Positions 52,169 through 62,569 of a stretch of 64,000 nucleotides of DNA are shown piece after piece (within the stretch, counting starts at the first letter, position 1; each line of letters begins with the position of its first letter). Source of the stretch: Lunularia cruciata (lineage: Eukaryota > Streptophyta > Marchantiopsida > Lunulariales > Lunulariaceae); assembly GCA_948567375.1 (NCBI GenBank), contig OX419759.1, positions 2,953,303 through 3,017,302 of the forward strand. The letters are read 5' to 3'. A model generated the notes under the pieces. The model worked only from the letters and a program-made list of their open reading frames with translations, was not told where the DNA came from and did no database searches. Both the position numbers and the translations under genes were made by a program.

Positions 52169-52295
52169 GAGTGTTCTAGTCCAAGAGAGTGGATCACCCC
52201 TCTTGGAATAGCATGAACTACTGAAACTGAGTAATTTGAGGTGGAGAACATAGAGTAATTGCTAGACTTAGGAAGGACTTTAGAGAGCGGATGGG

Positions 52296-52517
52296 ATGGA
52301 TGCACCGGGAGGACAATTTCCCGCACCTAGCTTTCCATTCTCAAACCCATTCCACATCAAGGTTATGTACATCCAACGTGAGCAGATGAGAGTATCGTTA
52401 GTTTATCACTTTGGTGCGGAATTCATGGACAGAGTGATGAACTCACCAAACCCGGTGATTCTACCTGTAGTGATATATGACAGAGAGTGGGATTTGACGA
52501 TCTACATTCTATTATGA
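52296..52517 (+). CDS. CH1 leader ORF 1: small conserved domain
   Basis: 73 codons, intact. MDAPGGQFPAPSFPFSNPFH, then IKVMYIQREQMRVSL, HFGAEFMDRVM, NPVILPVVIYDREW, TIYILL. It matches the DL1 leader ORF in start context (ATGGGATGGATG), length and motif order, although the LTRs differ. Function unknown. Confidence 0.7.
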   Translation: MDAPGGQFPAPSFPFSNPFHIKVMYIQREQMRVSLVYHFGAEFMDRVMNSPNPVILPVVIYDREWDLTIYILL

Positions 52518-52521
52518 TAAT

Positions 52522-52725
52522 ATGGATATGAATGTCCCAAATCCTCTCCCTTTCAACACTCAAGTAGAAATCCGTTATGTAGTGAGGCCAAAATTGATGT
52601 TTAGAGATTTTGTGGTTAGGAATTTTGGTGAGGAGTATTATCAACAAGTGATAGCTTCTGAGGTCCCAATGGTAGTTCCGATAGTTCGTGCGCCCTCCAG
52701 AGTGATTATATTGACTCTGTATTGA
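52522..52725 (+). CDS. CH1 leader ORF 2: second copy of the leader domain
   Basis: 67 codons, starting 4 bp after the ORF 1 stop. PFNTQVEIRYVVRPKLMF, RNFGEEYYQQVI, VPMVVPIVRAPSRV, ILTLY follow the same pattern as ORF 1, so the two look like a tandem duplication. Gag begins 33 bp later. The close spacing suggests reinitiation or readthrough, which is inference. Confidence 0.65.
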   Translation: MDMNVPNPLPFNTQVEIRYVVRPKLMFRDFVVRNFGEEYYQQVIASEVPMVVPIVRAPSRVIILTLY

Positions 52726-52758
52726 AGTAGACGTTAGCAATTGGGTGTTGCAGGAACC

Positions 52759-53846
52759 ATGGATCCGTAGTTGCAAGAGCTGGTGCAAGGAATGCAAGGG
52801 ATGTTGAATGAATTTCGAGAGATTAAGATGACCATGGAGACATTGCAAAGTCAAGTGCAGATCCTCAGGAACGATCAAGCCATGCAAGAAGAAGAGCAGT
52901 CTCAAAACCCAGTACCTACGACTGAAGTACTTGGAGAGGCACCCGTGCCTATGAACCCTATCAACGATGAAGCCACATTGCTACTCCGGATGAAGAAGAC
53001 CTGCAACATCGAGCCTTACAAGGGGCAGCGTACGATGGGAGTAGTGGAGAATTGGATCTCGAGAATGAATTGATATTTCGATTGTTCTCAACAGAGATCA
53101 CAGAGCATGCTGCATGCGTGTTTGCATGTGGGTACTTGACCGATAAAGCCCTCACATGGTATGATGCTTGGGAACGATCCATGCTGGCAGAGAGAAGGGA
53201 GGTCACATGGACAACAATGCAAGAAGGACTGCTCAAGAATTTCCAATCGGTGGATTCAGTGCAGATGGCTCGACCCCGACTATGGGGATTGAGACAAAAG
53301 AATAGCGTACAAGAGTATGTGGAGGCATTTCTGGATCTACAAGTCGCAATTACCGACATGAGTCCAGCAGAGGCTCTCGACAAATTCAAACGAGGGTTGA
53401 AAGAGCGGATTTGCCAAGAAGTCATGGTGCAAAACCCTCGCACGGTATTTGAAGCTATTGCTTGTGCGCAGAGAATAGCCGGAGCATTAGGTGGAGGTGA
53501 AGAAGTAGTTCCACCTCAACATTATCGGGCAGAAATGCCACACATGGGTGGACCAGTACCGATGGAATTGGGCAACCTTCGATTCCGGGATCAAGGAGCA
53601 CGGCCGCTTCAAGGAGAGCGGGGACGGGTAGAAGAACAAAGAGATGGAGTCCCACAAGGAGAAGGGACTCGAGGAGAACAACGCCGTTGTTACAATTGTG
53701 GCCGTATTGGGCACATATCTACCAATTGTCGCACTCGTTTCCCTAGAGGCCCTCGGCCTTTGTACAGGCAATCTTTGAACAACATGGAGAGGCACATTGA
53801 AGAGGAGGAGGTGGAAACCACTTCGGAAAACAAAGATCGCCAGTAA
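52759..53846 (+). pseudogene. CH1 gag with zinc knuckle
   Basis: ATG 52759 with a TAG at codon 4, then a coiled-coil start (VQGMQGMLNEFREIKMTMET), and a frameshift between 53052 and 53073. The second part holds the capsid phrases FACGYLTDKALTWYDAWERS, KNFQSVDSVQMARPRL, KFKRGLKERICQEV and the zinc knuckle CYNCGRIGHISTNC near 53690-53730. Typical chromoviral gag length. Confidence 0.88.
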
Positions 53847-53941
53847 ATGTACCTTGCGGCCTTATTGGCTCAATAAGGAAGCAGAGAAGCGAGGGAAGGA
53901 AGAAGAATAATGCACAAAGATCCCGAAAGGAAACCTCACAA

Positions 53942-56900
53942 TTGATTGTCGTGAATGGAATCCTAGAAGGTAATCAAGTGAGAGTATTAATAGATCCGAG
54001 AGCAACAGAGAATTTCTTGTCTCGCTCTATTGCAATAAGCTTGGGAATGGATCTAGAGAGAGATGGAAGTGAAGAAGTAGAGTTACCAAATGGGCAAACA
54101 GAGAGGATTGAATCATTACCTAGATGGATAACCCTCTCTGTAGGAGAGTATCAGGAAGCAATTGAGTGGAGAGTGATACAGTTAGCCCGTTATGATGCAA
54201 TTCTAGGCATGCCATGGATGGAGCAGTACAACCCAATGGTGGATTGGAGGAAGAAAGTAGTGCAAACCCACCAATGGTCAATCATTGGGGTTAAAGAAAA
54301 ATCACATAGGCAGAAACTGCCTCTATATGTCGTAGGGACGACAACTGTCTGTAAAACCGATAGATGTTATCTGGGTCTAATAAGAGAAGTCCAGAGTGCA
54401 CAACTCGCTGGACAAATTCCTAAGAAATTGAAGGATGTGGTGGATGAGTTTCAAGATGTCTTTCATGATGATCTACCCTCAGGATTACCACCTAAAAGGC
54501 GAGTAGATCACAAAATAGAGACACTCCCGGGGAAGACACCTCCTTGTAAGGCCCCATATCGCCTATCACCTCATGAATTGGAAGAGTGTAAGACTCAAGT
54601 TGAGGAGATGCTACAGAAAGGGTTCATCCAACCTAGCGTATCACCATATGGGGCCCCTGTCTTGTTTGTGAAGAAGAAGGATGGTACAATGCGCATGTGC
54701 ATTGACTATCGGGGTCTCAATCAGCAAACAGTGAAGAACAAATACCCCTTACCTTGCATGGATGACCTGTTTGATCAACTCCATGGAGCGAGGTACTTCA
54801 CCAAACTGGACTTGCGGAGGGTTTACAATCAAATCCGAATTGCAAAGGAGGATGTGTACAAAACTGCCTTTTGAACCAGGTATGGCCACTTTGAGTATCT
54901 TGTGATGCCTTTTGGCCTCACCAATGCGCCTGCCACTTTCATGAGCCTAATGAATGACATATTTCGTCCATACTTGGATAAGTCTGTTATCGTCTTCTTG
55001 GATGATATCTTAGTATATAGTAGCACGATGACAGAACACAAACAACATTTACGAGAGGTCCTCCAGATTCTAAGACAGAATCAATCATACGCCAAAATCT
55101 CAAAGTGTGAGTTTGGCAAGTCTGAAGTAGACTACTTAGGGCATAGAGTAAGTGCAGAGGGCATTCAAGTATTGATAGATAAAATAGAAGTCATTCAAAA
55201 ATGGAGTGCCCCAGAAGATCAGACTCAACTTAAGAGCTTCTTGGGGTTGACGGGGTTCTATCATAGATTTGTCAAGGACTTCTCCAAGGTTGCATAGCCT
55301 TTAACGGCACTACTTGGCAAGGGGAAGAAGTGGACATGTGGAACTGCACAAGAGTTGGCCTTTCAAGAATTGAAGGCCGCCTTGCTACATGCACCAATCT
55401 TGAAGTGGTATGACCCAAAACGTCCAATCAAGTTGGCTACGGATGCATCAAGCGTAGCAATACGAGCAGTCCTACAACAAGAGTGGCATGACGGATGGCA
55501 TCCAATTGCATATTTCTCTCGAAAGTTGTTACCGGCAGAGCGCAACTACCACACCACAGAACGAGAAGAGCTGGCCATCGTTCTAGCAACCAAGCATTGG
55601 AAGCACTACCTGGGCGAGAAGGCATTTGTAGTAGAGACAGACCACAAACCTCTAGTCTACCTCAAGACGCAGAAGGATCTATCTCGTCGCCAAATTCGGT
55701 GGGCAGAGTGGCGACAACGCTTCAACATGACAATCACCTACGTGGAAGGTAAGAAGCAACTTGCAGATGCATTCACCCGCATGCCAATGGCCAACAACTT
55801 GGCGACAGAGGTTAAGATTAACCTTGAATTCTGGCAAGAGATTCTAGCTGCTACAAAAACTGATCCACAGATTGTAGAAGCGCAATTGTCCAAAGGTGTC
55901 ACCAGCACCCAAGGACTCACCTTTTGGGAGGGCCGATTGTGGATCCCAAATGTCCCAGCATTATGCACCACCATTCTAGCGGAATGTCATGATTCGGCCA
56001 TTGCAGCTCATGTTGGAGTGGACAAGACCTTGGAGGCAGTCAAGCGCCATTACTATTGGCCCAAGATGAGCAACAACGTGATGGACTATGTGCGTAGCTG
56101 CCTACTTTATCAACAGAACAAAGCTTCTAATCAAGCTCCTGCAGGGCTCCTTCAACCTCTTCCCACTCCTACCCAACGTTGGGAACAAGTGAGTATGGAT
56201 CTCGTCTGTGAATTACCCAAGACCACCTCAGGGTTTGACTCCATTGTGGTCTTTGTGGACCGGCTCAGCAAAATGATTCATGTACGCCCTACCACCAAGG
56301 AGGTGACCACTCCACAACTAGCTCAACTATACTTAGATGCAGTCTTTGCTCACCATGGCTTGTCTAGAGTACTCATCACCAATAGAGGCACCCAATTCAC
56401 CAGTTTGTTTTGGCGAACACTCTTTGGTTTCTTCAAAACCAAGTTGGCCATGTCTACAGCTTACCACCCACAAACAGAGCGGGCTAACCGCACGATTGAA
56501 GACATGTTACGCAGTTTCACCTTAGAAGAGCAAGAGAGGTGGGACACCCTACTACCGTTGGTGGAATTCGCTTACAACAATTCAGTGAATGCCTCCACCC
56601 AGGTCACTCCGTTCTTCCTCATGTATGGTGAGCATCCCTTCACACCTTCTAGCTTGATGAAGATCCATCCAGTGACTACCAAGGTTGATGCAGTCAACAC
56701 ATTTGTTTCTAGAATCCAACAAGGTGTGGAGAGCGCCAAGCACAGGTTACAGATTGCACAAAATCAACAAAAGTAGTATGCTGATGCACACCGTAGGCAC
56801 ATGGAGTTCAATGTTGGGGATCAAGTATGGCTATCGACAACCAACCTCACATTAGTTGGATCTCGTAAGCTCAGACCTCGTTTTATTGGGCCTTTCTCGA

Positions 56901-57259
56901 TTCTTCGTCGCATCGGCGCTGTGGCCTATCACCTTGAGCTACCACCACACATGAAGATCCATCCCGTGTTCCATGTCTCCCTATTACGCAGATATGCTCC
57001 CCGATCAGGCCAAGGTACTTCCACACAGGACATTTGACCTTGTCCGACAGTCATTGATGGCATAGAGGAATATGAAGTGGAGCGGATTCTCCAAAAGCGC
57101 ATGCGTGGTACTTGCCATCCGCGGGTGGAATATCTAGTACAATGGAAAGGTTACCCTCTCTATGAAGCAACCTGGGAACCCGCTACCAATTTGGCACATG
57201 CACCAGTGTTGGTGCAAGCATTTGAGCAACAATTGCACAACGAGGACGTTGCGTCTTAA
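53942..57259 (+). pseudogene. CH1 pol: protease, RT, RNase H, integrase, chromodomain
   Basis: One frame with four stops (TGA 54872, TAG 55295, TAG 56774, TGA 57035). Protease: [12 protein letters not shown] (DSG degraded to DPR), [38 protein letters not shown], catalytic [12 protein letters not shown] (about 54987-55020). RNase H: LATDASSVAIRAVL, TDHKPLVYL. Integrase: H2C2 zinc region with one Cys lost, VSMDLVCEL, ITNRGTQF (second catalytic Asp is Asn), QTERANRTIE. Chromodomain near the end: YEVERILQKRM, VEYLVQWKGYP, ATWEPATNL (about 57070-57200). Confidence 0.92.
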
Positions 57260-57272
57260 AAGGAGGGAGGTC
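57256..57272 (+). promoter_or_regulatory. CH1 polypurine tract
   Basis: TAAAAGGAGGGAGGTC directly before the 3' LTR and right after the pol stop. Confidence 0.8.
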
Positions 57273-58011
57273 TGTAATACCAAGGGTTAGCCATATGATC
57301 TAGATGTGAAATTTGGTTTGGTAACATCTAGAATGATGTTATACAGGATGGTCAAAATAGATCAGATAGAAGTATCACCAAAAGAGTACTTCTACTAATA
57401 GTGCAGAAACCGAAATAGACTTGAGAACCTTAGAACCAATAGCTAGACATATGATTTAAAGGTGAGAATTGGTTTGGTAACATCTGGAAGGATGTTACAC
57501 ATGATGGACTAAACAGATCAGAAAGAGGTATCACCAAAAGGGGACTTCTACTAATAGAGTAGGAACCGAAATATGCCTGAAATCTTTGAAGGCAATTTTG
57601 GAGGCCTAAACGGATGAATTAGGCCTCCAAAATGTGCAGATTCCCCCCCCAACAGAGGAGAGGTTGGCCTTCCCTCCCCCCTGGTTTGTCTCGTCAAGAG
57701 CTTTCCAACGGTACCTTACTCATGTGATTCTGAGATTCTTACAAGAAGATTCCCTAAAAGATTCCTTCTGGTCAAAGCTCGTTTGACCAACCAGATAGGA
57801 CCTAGACCAGACAGGTCACCCATCCAAGTAAGTAATCCAAGGGTGGAGCTTGCTGACATGTCACCTATCTGTGTCCCTAATCCTATGGTGGAGCTTCCTT
57901 GGAGGAGATCCTCTTTGTCTATATAATAAAGAGAAGGTGCTCCCTTGGGGCATCGGAGGTTTGAGTGTGCAATCTGTGTTTTCTCTCTTCTCTTGTCCTC
58001 GGAGTATTACA
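57273..58011 (+). repeat. CH1 3' LTR
   Basis: 739 bp, TGTAATACC to GAGTATTACA, followed by the atagg target copy. Confidence 0.92.
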
Positions 58012-58016
58012 ATAGG

Positions 58017-60121
58017 TGACCTTGACAAGTCATCCAAATAGATTTGTGGAGCAAATTAATCAAGAAAACAAGGAATCCCAATGTGAGATTTGACCTGTAT
58101 ATTGGGACCTTGATTAGTTCTAATGGGATTGAAGGCTTGACCTATGCAGGTTTGCTTTATTTGCAAGGTATGATATCTAATCATAGCTATAGGATTTTGG
58201 TTGATTTTAGAAGTTCAACAAATTGCATGTCTATGCAATTAGCAAAGGTATTATGTATTCCCATCAAGCTAGTAATTATAAGTAGATTGATGATGGTGGA
58301 TGGTACAAAGTGTTATGCATTTTTAACATCACATATTGTTACATTTAGGATTGGGAAGGAGTATTTGGAGTGTATGAGGTTGTAGTGGCATCTGTAAGCT
58401 ATGATGTCATTATGGGTTTGCCTTGACTTGAACTTCATAAGGTTCAATTTGATTGGACCCAATGACAATTTCAAGTACAACACCAAGGTTGTAGTGGCAT
58501 CTCTACATTATGATATCATTATGGGTTTGCCTTGACTTGAACTTCATAAGGTTCAATTTGATTGGACCCAATGACAATTTCAAGTACAACACCAAATTCT
58601 AATTAGGTTGTCTAGCACCTTGGAGTAAGAATAATTAGTCCCAAGATGAGAAGTTTGTCAATGAAGCAACCATAAAGTAAGATTTGGAGCAATCTAAGTC
58701 TATTTTCACTATGTGGATCAAGCTAATTGCACAAGGAGAATCTGAGGAGGGTTGGAAGTTTCATCAAGCAATGGTTGATCAAATAGTTCAAGAGTTTGTG
58801 AATATTTTTTTGGATGATCTACCAAAGGGATTACCCTTTGATTGTGGTATGCCTTTCAAGATTAAGTTATTACCAAGGAGTACTTTAGTGAGTAGACCAA
58901 TCTATTGACTCTCACCAAAGGAGTTGGAGGAGTTGCAAATAACACTTACGGAGATTTTGGAGAAGGATTTCATACAACATAGTATATCTTGTTGGGGAGC
59001 ATTGGTACTATTCATTCCAAAGAAGGATGGAGGATGCATCTATTGGAAAATCCACATTGATAGAGCAGATGTGCAAAAGAATATATTTTGCATAGGTACA
59101 AGATTTATGGGTATTTTGAATAGAGAGTTCAACCTTTTGGGCTTACTAATGCTCTAATAGTCTTCATGGATCAAATGCATTGGATGTTGGATGAACTATT
59201 GGATTTGTATGTGGTGGTGTTCTTGTATGGCACTTTAATTTATAGCAAGACATAAGCAACACAAAGGAATTCTTGCAAATCACATGTAAGAAGTCCTAAG
59301 ATGACTACATCAATGGAAGTTTTATTGCAAGAAGTTAAAGTGTACCTTTTGGTAGATGCAAAGTTACCTTCTTAGATCACAAGATCTCATCAAAAAGGAT
59401 CAGGATGGAAGAGGAGAAAATCAAGGCCATTACTGATTGGTCTATCCAAAGGATGCCATAAAAATCCAAGCATTTAATGGATTGGTAAGTTTTTACCAAT
59501 GGTTCATCCACTATTAAGCACACTTGGTAGCACCATTGACCAACCTCTTGGAGAACAACTCAAAATTTTAGTGGACTGCCAAGCATGAAAATTCATTCTA
59601 GAAGTTGAATCATATGGTGTCTTCAAGACCCATTCTTCAAACATATGATCCTCAACTACCTTGTGGGGTTGATTTTGATGCTTCTAACTTTTCCATTGGA
59701 GTTGTGTTATAGCAAGAATTCCTATATGGGTTCCATCCCATTACCTTTGTGTCTCACCAATTAAACACCACCAAAAAGAATTACTCTATATGAGATTGAG
59801 AAACAACTAGCAATGGTATATGCCATCAAGGTATAGAAGCATTATCTCTTGGGAAAACAAGTGATCATGTGAATCAATCACAAACCCTTGTTGCAAATAT
59901 TACATTTGAAACACATGAAGAGTCAACAACATCAATGTGAGGAACAACTCCAATTGTTTGACATCAAACTTGAGTGCAAATCCAATTGGTTCTATGTCAT
60001 CTCTAATGCTCTATCATGACAACCTAATTTGACTCTTCCTGTCATCATGGTGGCAATTACAATGGTGTCATTCGACTCCAAAGTCCAGATCAAGTTTAGG
60101 ATAGCTCTACAATAAGATCTC
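58017..60121 (+). pseudogene. DL2 pol remnant: protease, RT, RNase H
   Basis: Continues DL2 after CH1. Protease: ILVDFRSSTNCMS and IMGLP phrases. A 109-bp tandem duplication follows (separate entry). RT is recognisable by similarity to DL1 (YRILV, FIQHSISCWGALVLF, LGLLML, about 58900-59160) but the palm motif is damaged (VVVFLYGTLIYS near 59210, where DL1 has FLDDILIYS). RNase H remnants reach VIMxINHKPLLQIL near 59890. Dense stops and indels show long decay. Confidence 0.75.
58381..58597 (+). repeat. 109-bp tandem duplication in DL2 protease region
   Basis: The unit starting tgtagtggcatct is present at 58381 and again at 58490, both running through aacttcataaggttcaattt and caagtacaacacca. 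DL1 has it once. The copies are nearly identical, so the duplication is later than most of the decay. Confidence 0.85.
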
Positions 60122-60126
60122 TATGA

Positions 60127-60207
<81 letters not shown>

Positions 60208-60294
60208 CTACACAACATAAATCATTTTCAATATCATACACTATGGAAGCATAACTCACACATAAGTCATACATGAACTCTAAAGTGCCACAAT
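60122..60294 (-). repeat. MP3 terminal block b2, expanded by a TA microsatellite
   Basis: Block b as in MP1 and MP2, but the short tatatata run near its end has grown to about 76 bp. Confidence 0.8.
60130..60205. repeat. (TA)n microsatellite, about 38 units
   Basis: Uninterrupted TA dinucleotides. MP1 b2 has tatatatatata-like short tract at the same place, so it arose by expansion within b2. Confidence 0.95.
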
Positions 60295-60799
60295 GATGTA
60301 ATCAACTTGTTCACACAACTCGAATCACATCCAATCAAATCAATACTTGCTCTATCACTCAATAATCTACCAACAACTAGGTTTTGATTACAATCAAGCC
60401 TCACCTACTCTAGCTAAGATAATCTAGTGATACTTACCGACCTCTATCCACCATAGCCAAGAACTTGAAGGCTTAACATCAAAGAAGTGAGCTCTCTAGA
60501 GCTGCACTTTGAAAGCATACTCCTTGGACTTAAGCTAGGTCTGAAACCCTAATGATCCCATTGATGACACACCCAATGGTGCAAATAGTGCAAGTGATGG
60601 TGGGCTCCACCATGTAGTCAGTATAAATGAAATCTGATTGTCAAAATATGAAATATGAAATCTAAATATGGTGGGGCCCAAATATGAAATCTGATTGTCA
60701 AAATGTAGTCCATGAGTAATTGCCAAAATACCTCTAATCATTATCACTACTAGTCTAGTGTCCAAGCAATCTAGATGCAACACTGCAAATGGCATGACA
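60295..60799 (-). repeat. MP3 terminal block a2
   Basis: Homologous to a1/a2 of MP1 and MP2, ending ggcatgaca on the + strand. It carries an internal duplication of about 50 bp around aaatctgattgtcaaaat (60625-60690) with the phrase ggtggggccc between copies. Confidence 0.8.
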
Positions 60800-60909
60800 A
60801 CTATCACGCATATATACATTGACACACAACATACATCATTGTTAACATCATACACTATAGAAACACAACACACAACATAAGTCATACATGAACTCTAATA
60901 TGCCATAAT
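60800..60909 (-). repeat. MP3 terminal block b1
   Basis: 110 bp matching b1 of MP1 and MP2, followed on the + strand by ttccacttagttggc, a degraded polypurine tract. The b1-a2-b2 order is the same as in the other two copies. Confidence 0.82.
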
Positions 60910-61075
60910 TTCCACTTAGTTGGCGGTTAGGTCCCTCTAACTGCATATAGCCATCTACTCCAAGTATATGGTATATCTTATCATGGGCAAAGATCAAGAG
61001 GCCAAGTGCTATCAAGCCTCATTGTTAGTCATCTATTTGCAATCTATAGCATATAAAGGATGAACTAGCTATAAG

Positions 61076-62420
61076 TCAAGTACATCTAGGACATAACCAC
61101 TATCCTTGAGGAACCACCATGAGAGGAGGAGTCAAACATACCATATGCCATCCTTTTGAATAGCTATTACACACCAACATAGTAGTAGCTCCACCAAAAG
61201 AGCCACATAACATACATCGCAAGCCTACACGTACAAGTGCCAAACTTGGGTCCATAGTACCATCAATGTTCAGGAGATGGCATGGTGCATAATTGTGCAC
61301 ATGATCCTTCCAAAAAACACCATCATGTCCTTCTAATACAAGGACTCTAGATGGTAAAACCTCGTGCACTCTCAAGATAGTGTGGCATGTAGAAACATCA
61401 AGTGTCATTGATGTTGTCTACTATGGATATACATAGTCACATGGATGAAATTGCCGGATTGAGAGTCTATATCCTCTTCCTCAAAAAATAGCACAACATA
61501 AGGTATCCTTATGTTGAGCAATCACCAAGTTCTCAAAGGCCATTGGCATCACTCTCCAAAGATATTTGCCCTTTAAGAACATGCACTCACCCATATGTTT
61601 GGATCATCCAAGTCCAAAACTACAATAACATCTTGACAAATGGCTGTAGGTAAATCTAGATCTTGTCCATAGAGTAGAAACTAAGGATAGAAGGAGGCTT
61701 ATTGGCTAAACCAATAGCCCATGGCCAACCAAGGTAATTGGAGATCCCAATCTCCTAAGTGGCCTCTTTGCATGCTATACTTCCGCAATCCTCTCTTCAT
61801 CACTTGAACCACTCTCTCTGCTAAGCCATTTGCCTTAGGTGGTATGGGGGAGGTAGTATGATGATCAATCAAAGCCTTATCACATAGGACCTGAAACTCT
61901 TCCATGAACTTTGTACCCTGATCAATCAAAACCTCAACTGGTGCACCAAAATGACTAAGCCGTCCCTTCACTAGACTTGTCACGAAGTGCCACCAACTCA
62001 ATTCACTTGGAGAAGTGCTCCACCATCACCAAAACATACCAATGATGTCTCATAGTCAATGGTAAAGGTCCAACAAAGTTTGGCAAACTCTAGCGGTAAC
62101 CCAATCCCATGATAGGTAATAGATGCAATTGTGGCATATGAGCACTACATGATGCTCTAACTTGGTCACAAACCACACATCTAGCAACAAACTACTATAC
62201 ATCAATCTACATACCGTGCCACCAATAATGACTCTAGAGTAAGCTATAGTATGTTTTACTCCAATATGTTTTAACTCCTCTTGAGCATGATGGGCCAACT
62301 GTGGTTGAGAAAATGGAAGTGGACTACTTGCACTCTACCATCTTTACACAAAGAAGGTGTCTACCCTCCAATCTAAACCACTTGGCTTGCTGAAGAACAC
62401 GGTCTCTCTCCTTGGCCTTA
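61076..62420 (-). pseudogene. MP3 integrase with C-terminal PHD finger
   Basis: PHD finger at about 61076-61220: CMLC, CNSY, GWHMVC and a stop at the codon before WLCP. Preceded by LRVHEVLPSRVLVLEG and YAPCHLLNIDG. Integrase core in 61699-62001 and beyond: VLIDQGTKF (second D), NGLAERVV (E kept); the first-D region (about 62060-62100) is damaged. H2C2 zinc region with HHAQEEL and FVTK in place of the second Cys pair (about 62230-62290). Confidence 0.8.
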
Positions 62421-62569
62421 ACTATGCCACCCATAACACTAGTGTGAAGATAGTCCATCATTAAGACATCATCATAAAAATCTCCTTAAACTATACCATT
62501 GTCTCCACTCTTTGGATATGTGACCTCAATAATTCCTCCTAGATGCACTAAGAGAGATATCACTAAAGC

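Larger units (their letters stand above)
51417..58011 (+). mobile_element. CH1: near-complete chromodomain-bearing Ty3/gypsy element
   Basis: LTRs 51417-52155 and 57273-58011, both 739 bp, differing at about fifteen sites by eye. Target duplication atagg (51412-51416 and 58012-58016). Order: primer site, two leader ORFs, gag, protease, RT, RNase H, integrase, chromodomain, polypurine tract. One gag frameshift and a handful of stops make this copy inactive, but it is the best-kept autonomous element here. Confidence 0.92.
50029..60121 (+). mobile_element. DL2: decayed DL-family element, split by CH1 and cut by MP3
   Basis: 5' LTR at 50029-50325, then primer site, leader ORF remnant, gag (to 51416), CH1 (51417-58011), then gag end, protease, RT and RNase H to 60121, where MP3 begins. 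The 3' end should lie beyond the window. It carries many more stops and indels than DL1 and is older. Confidence 0.83.
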
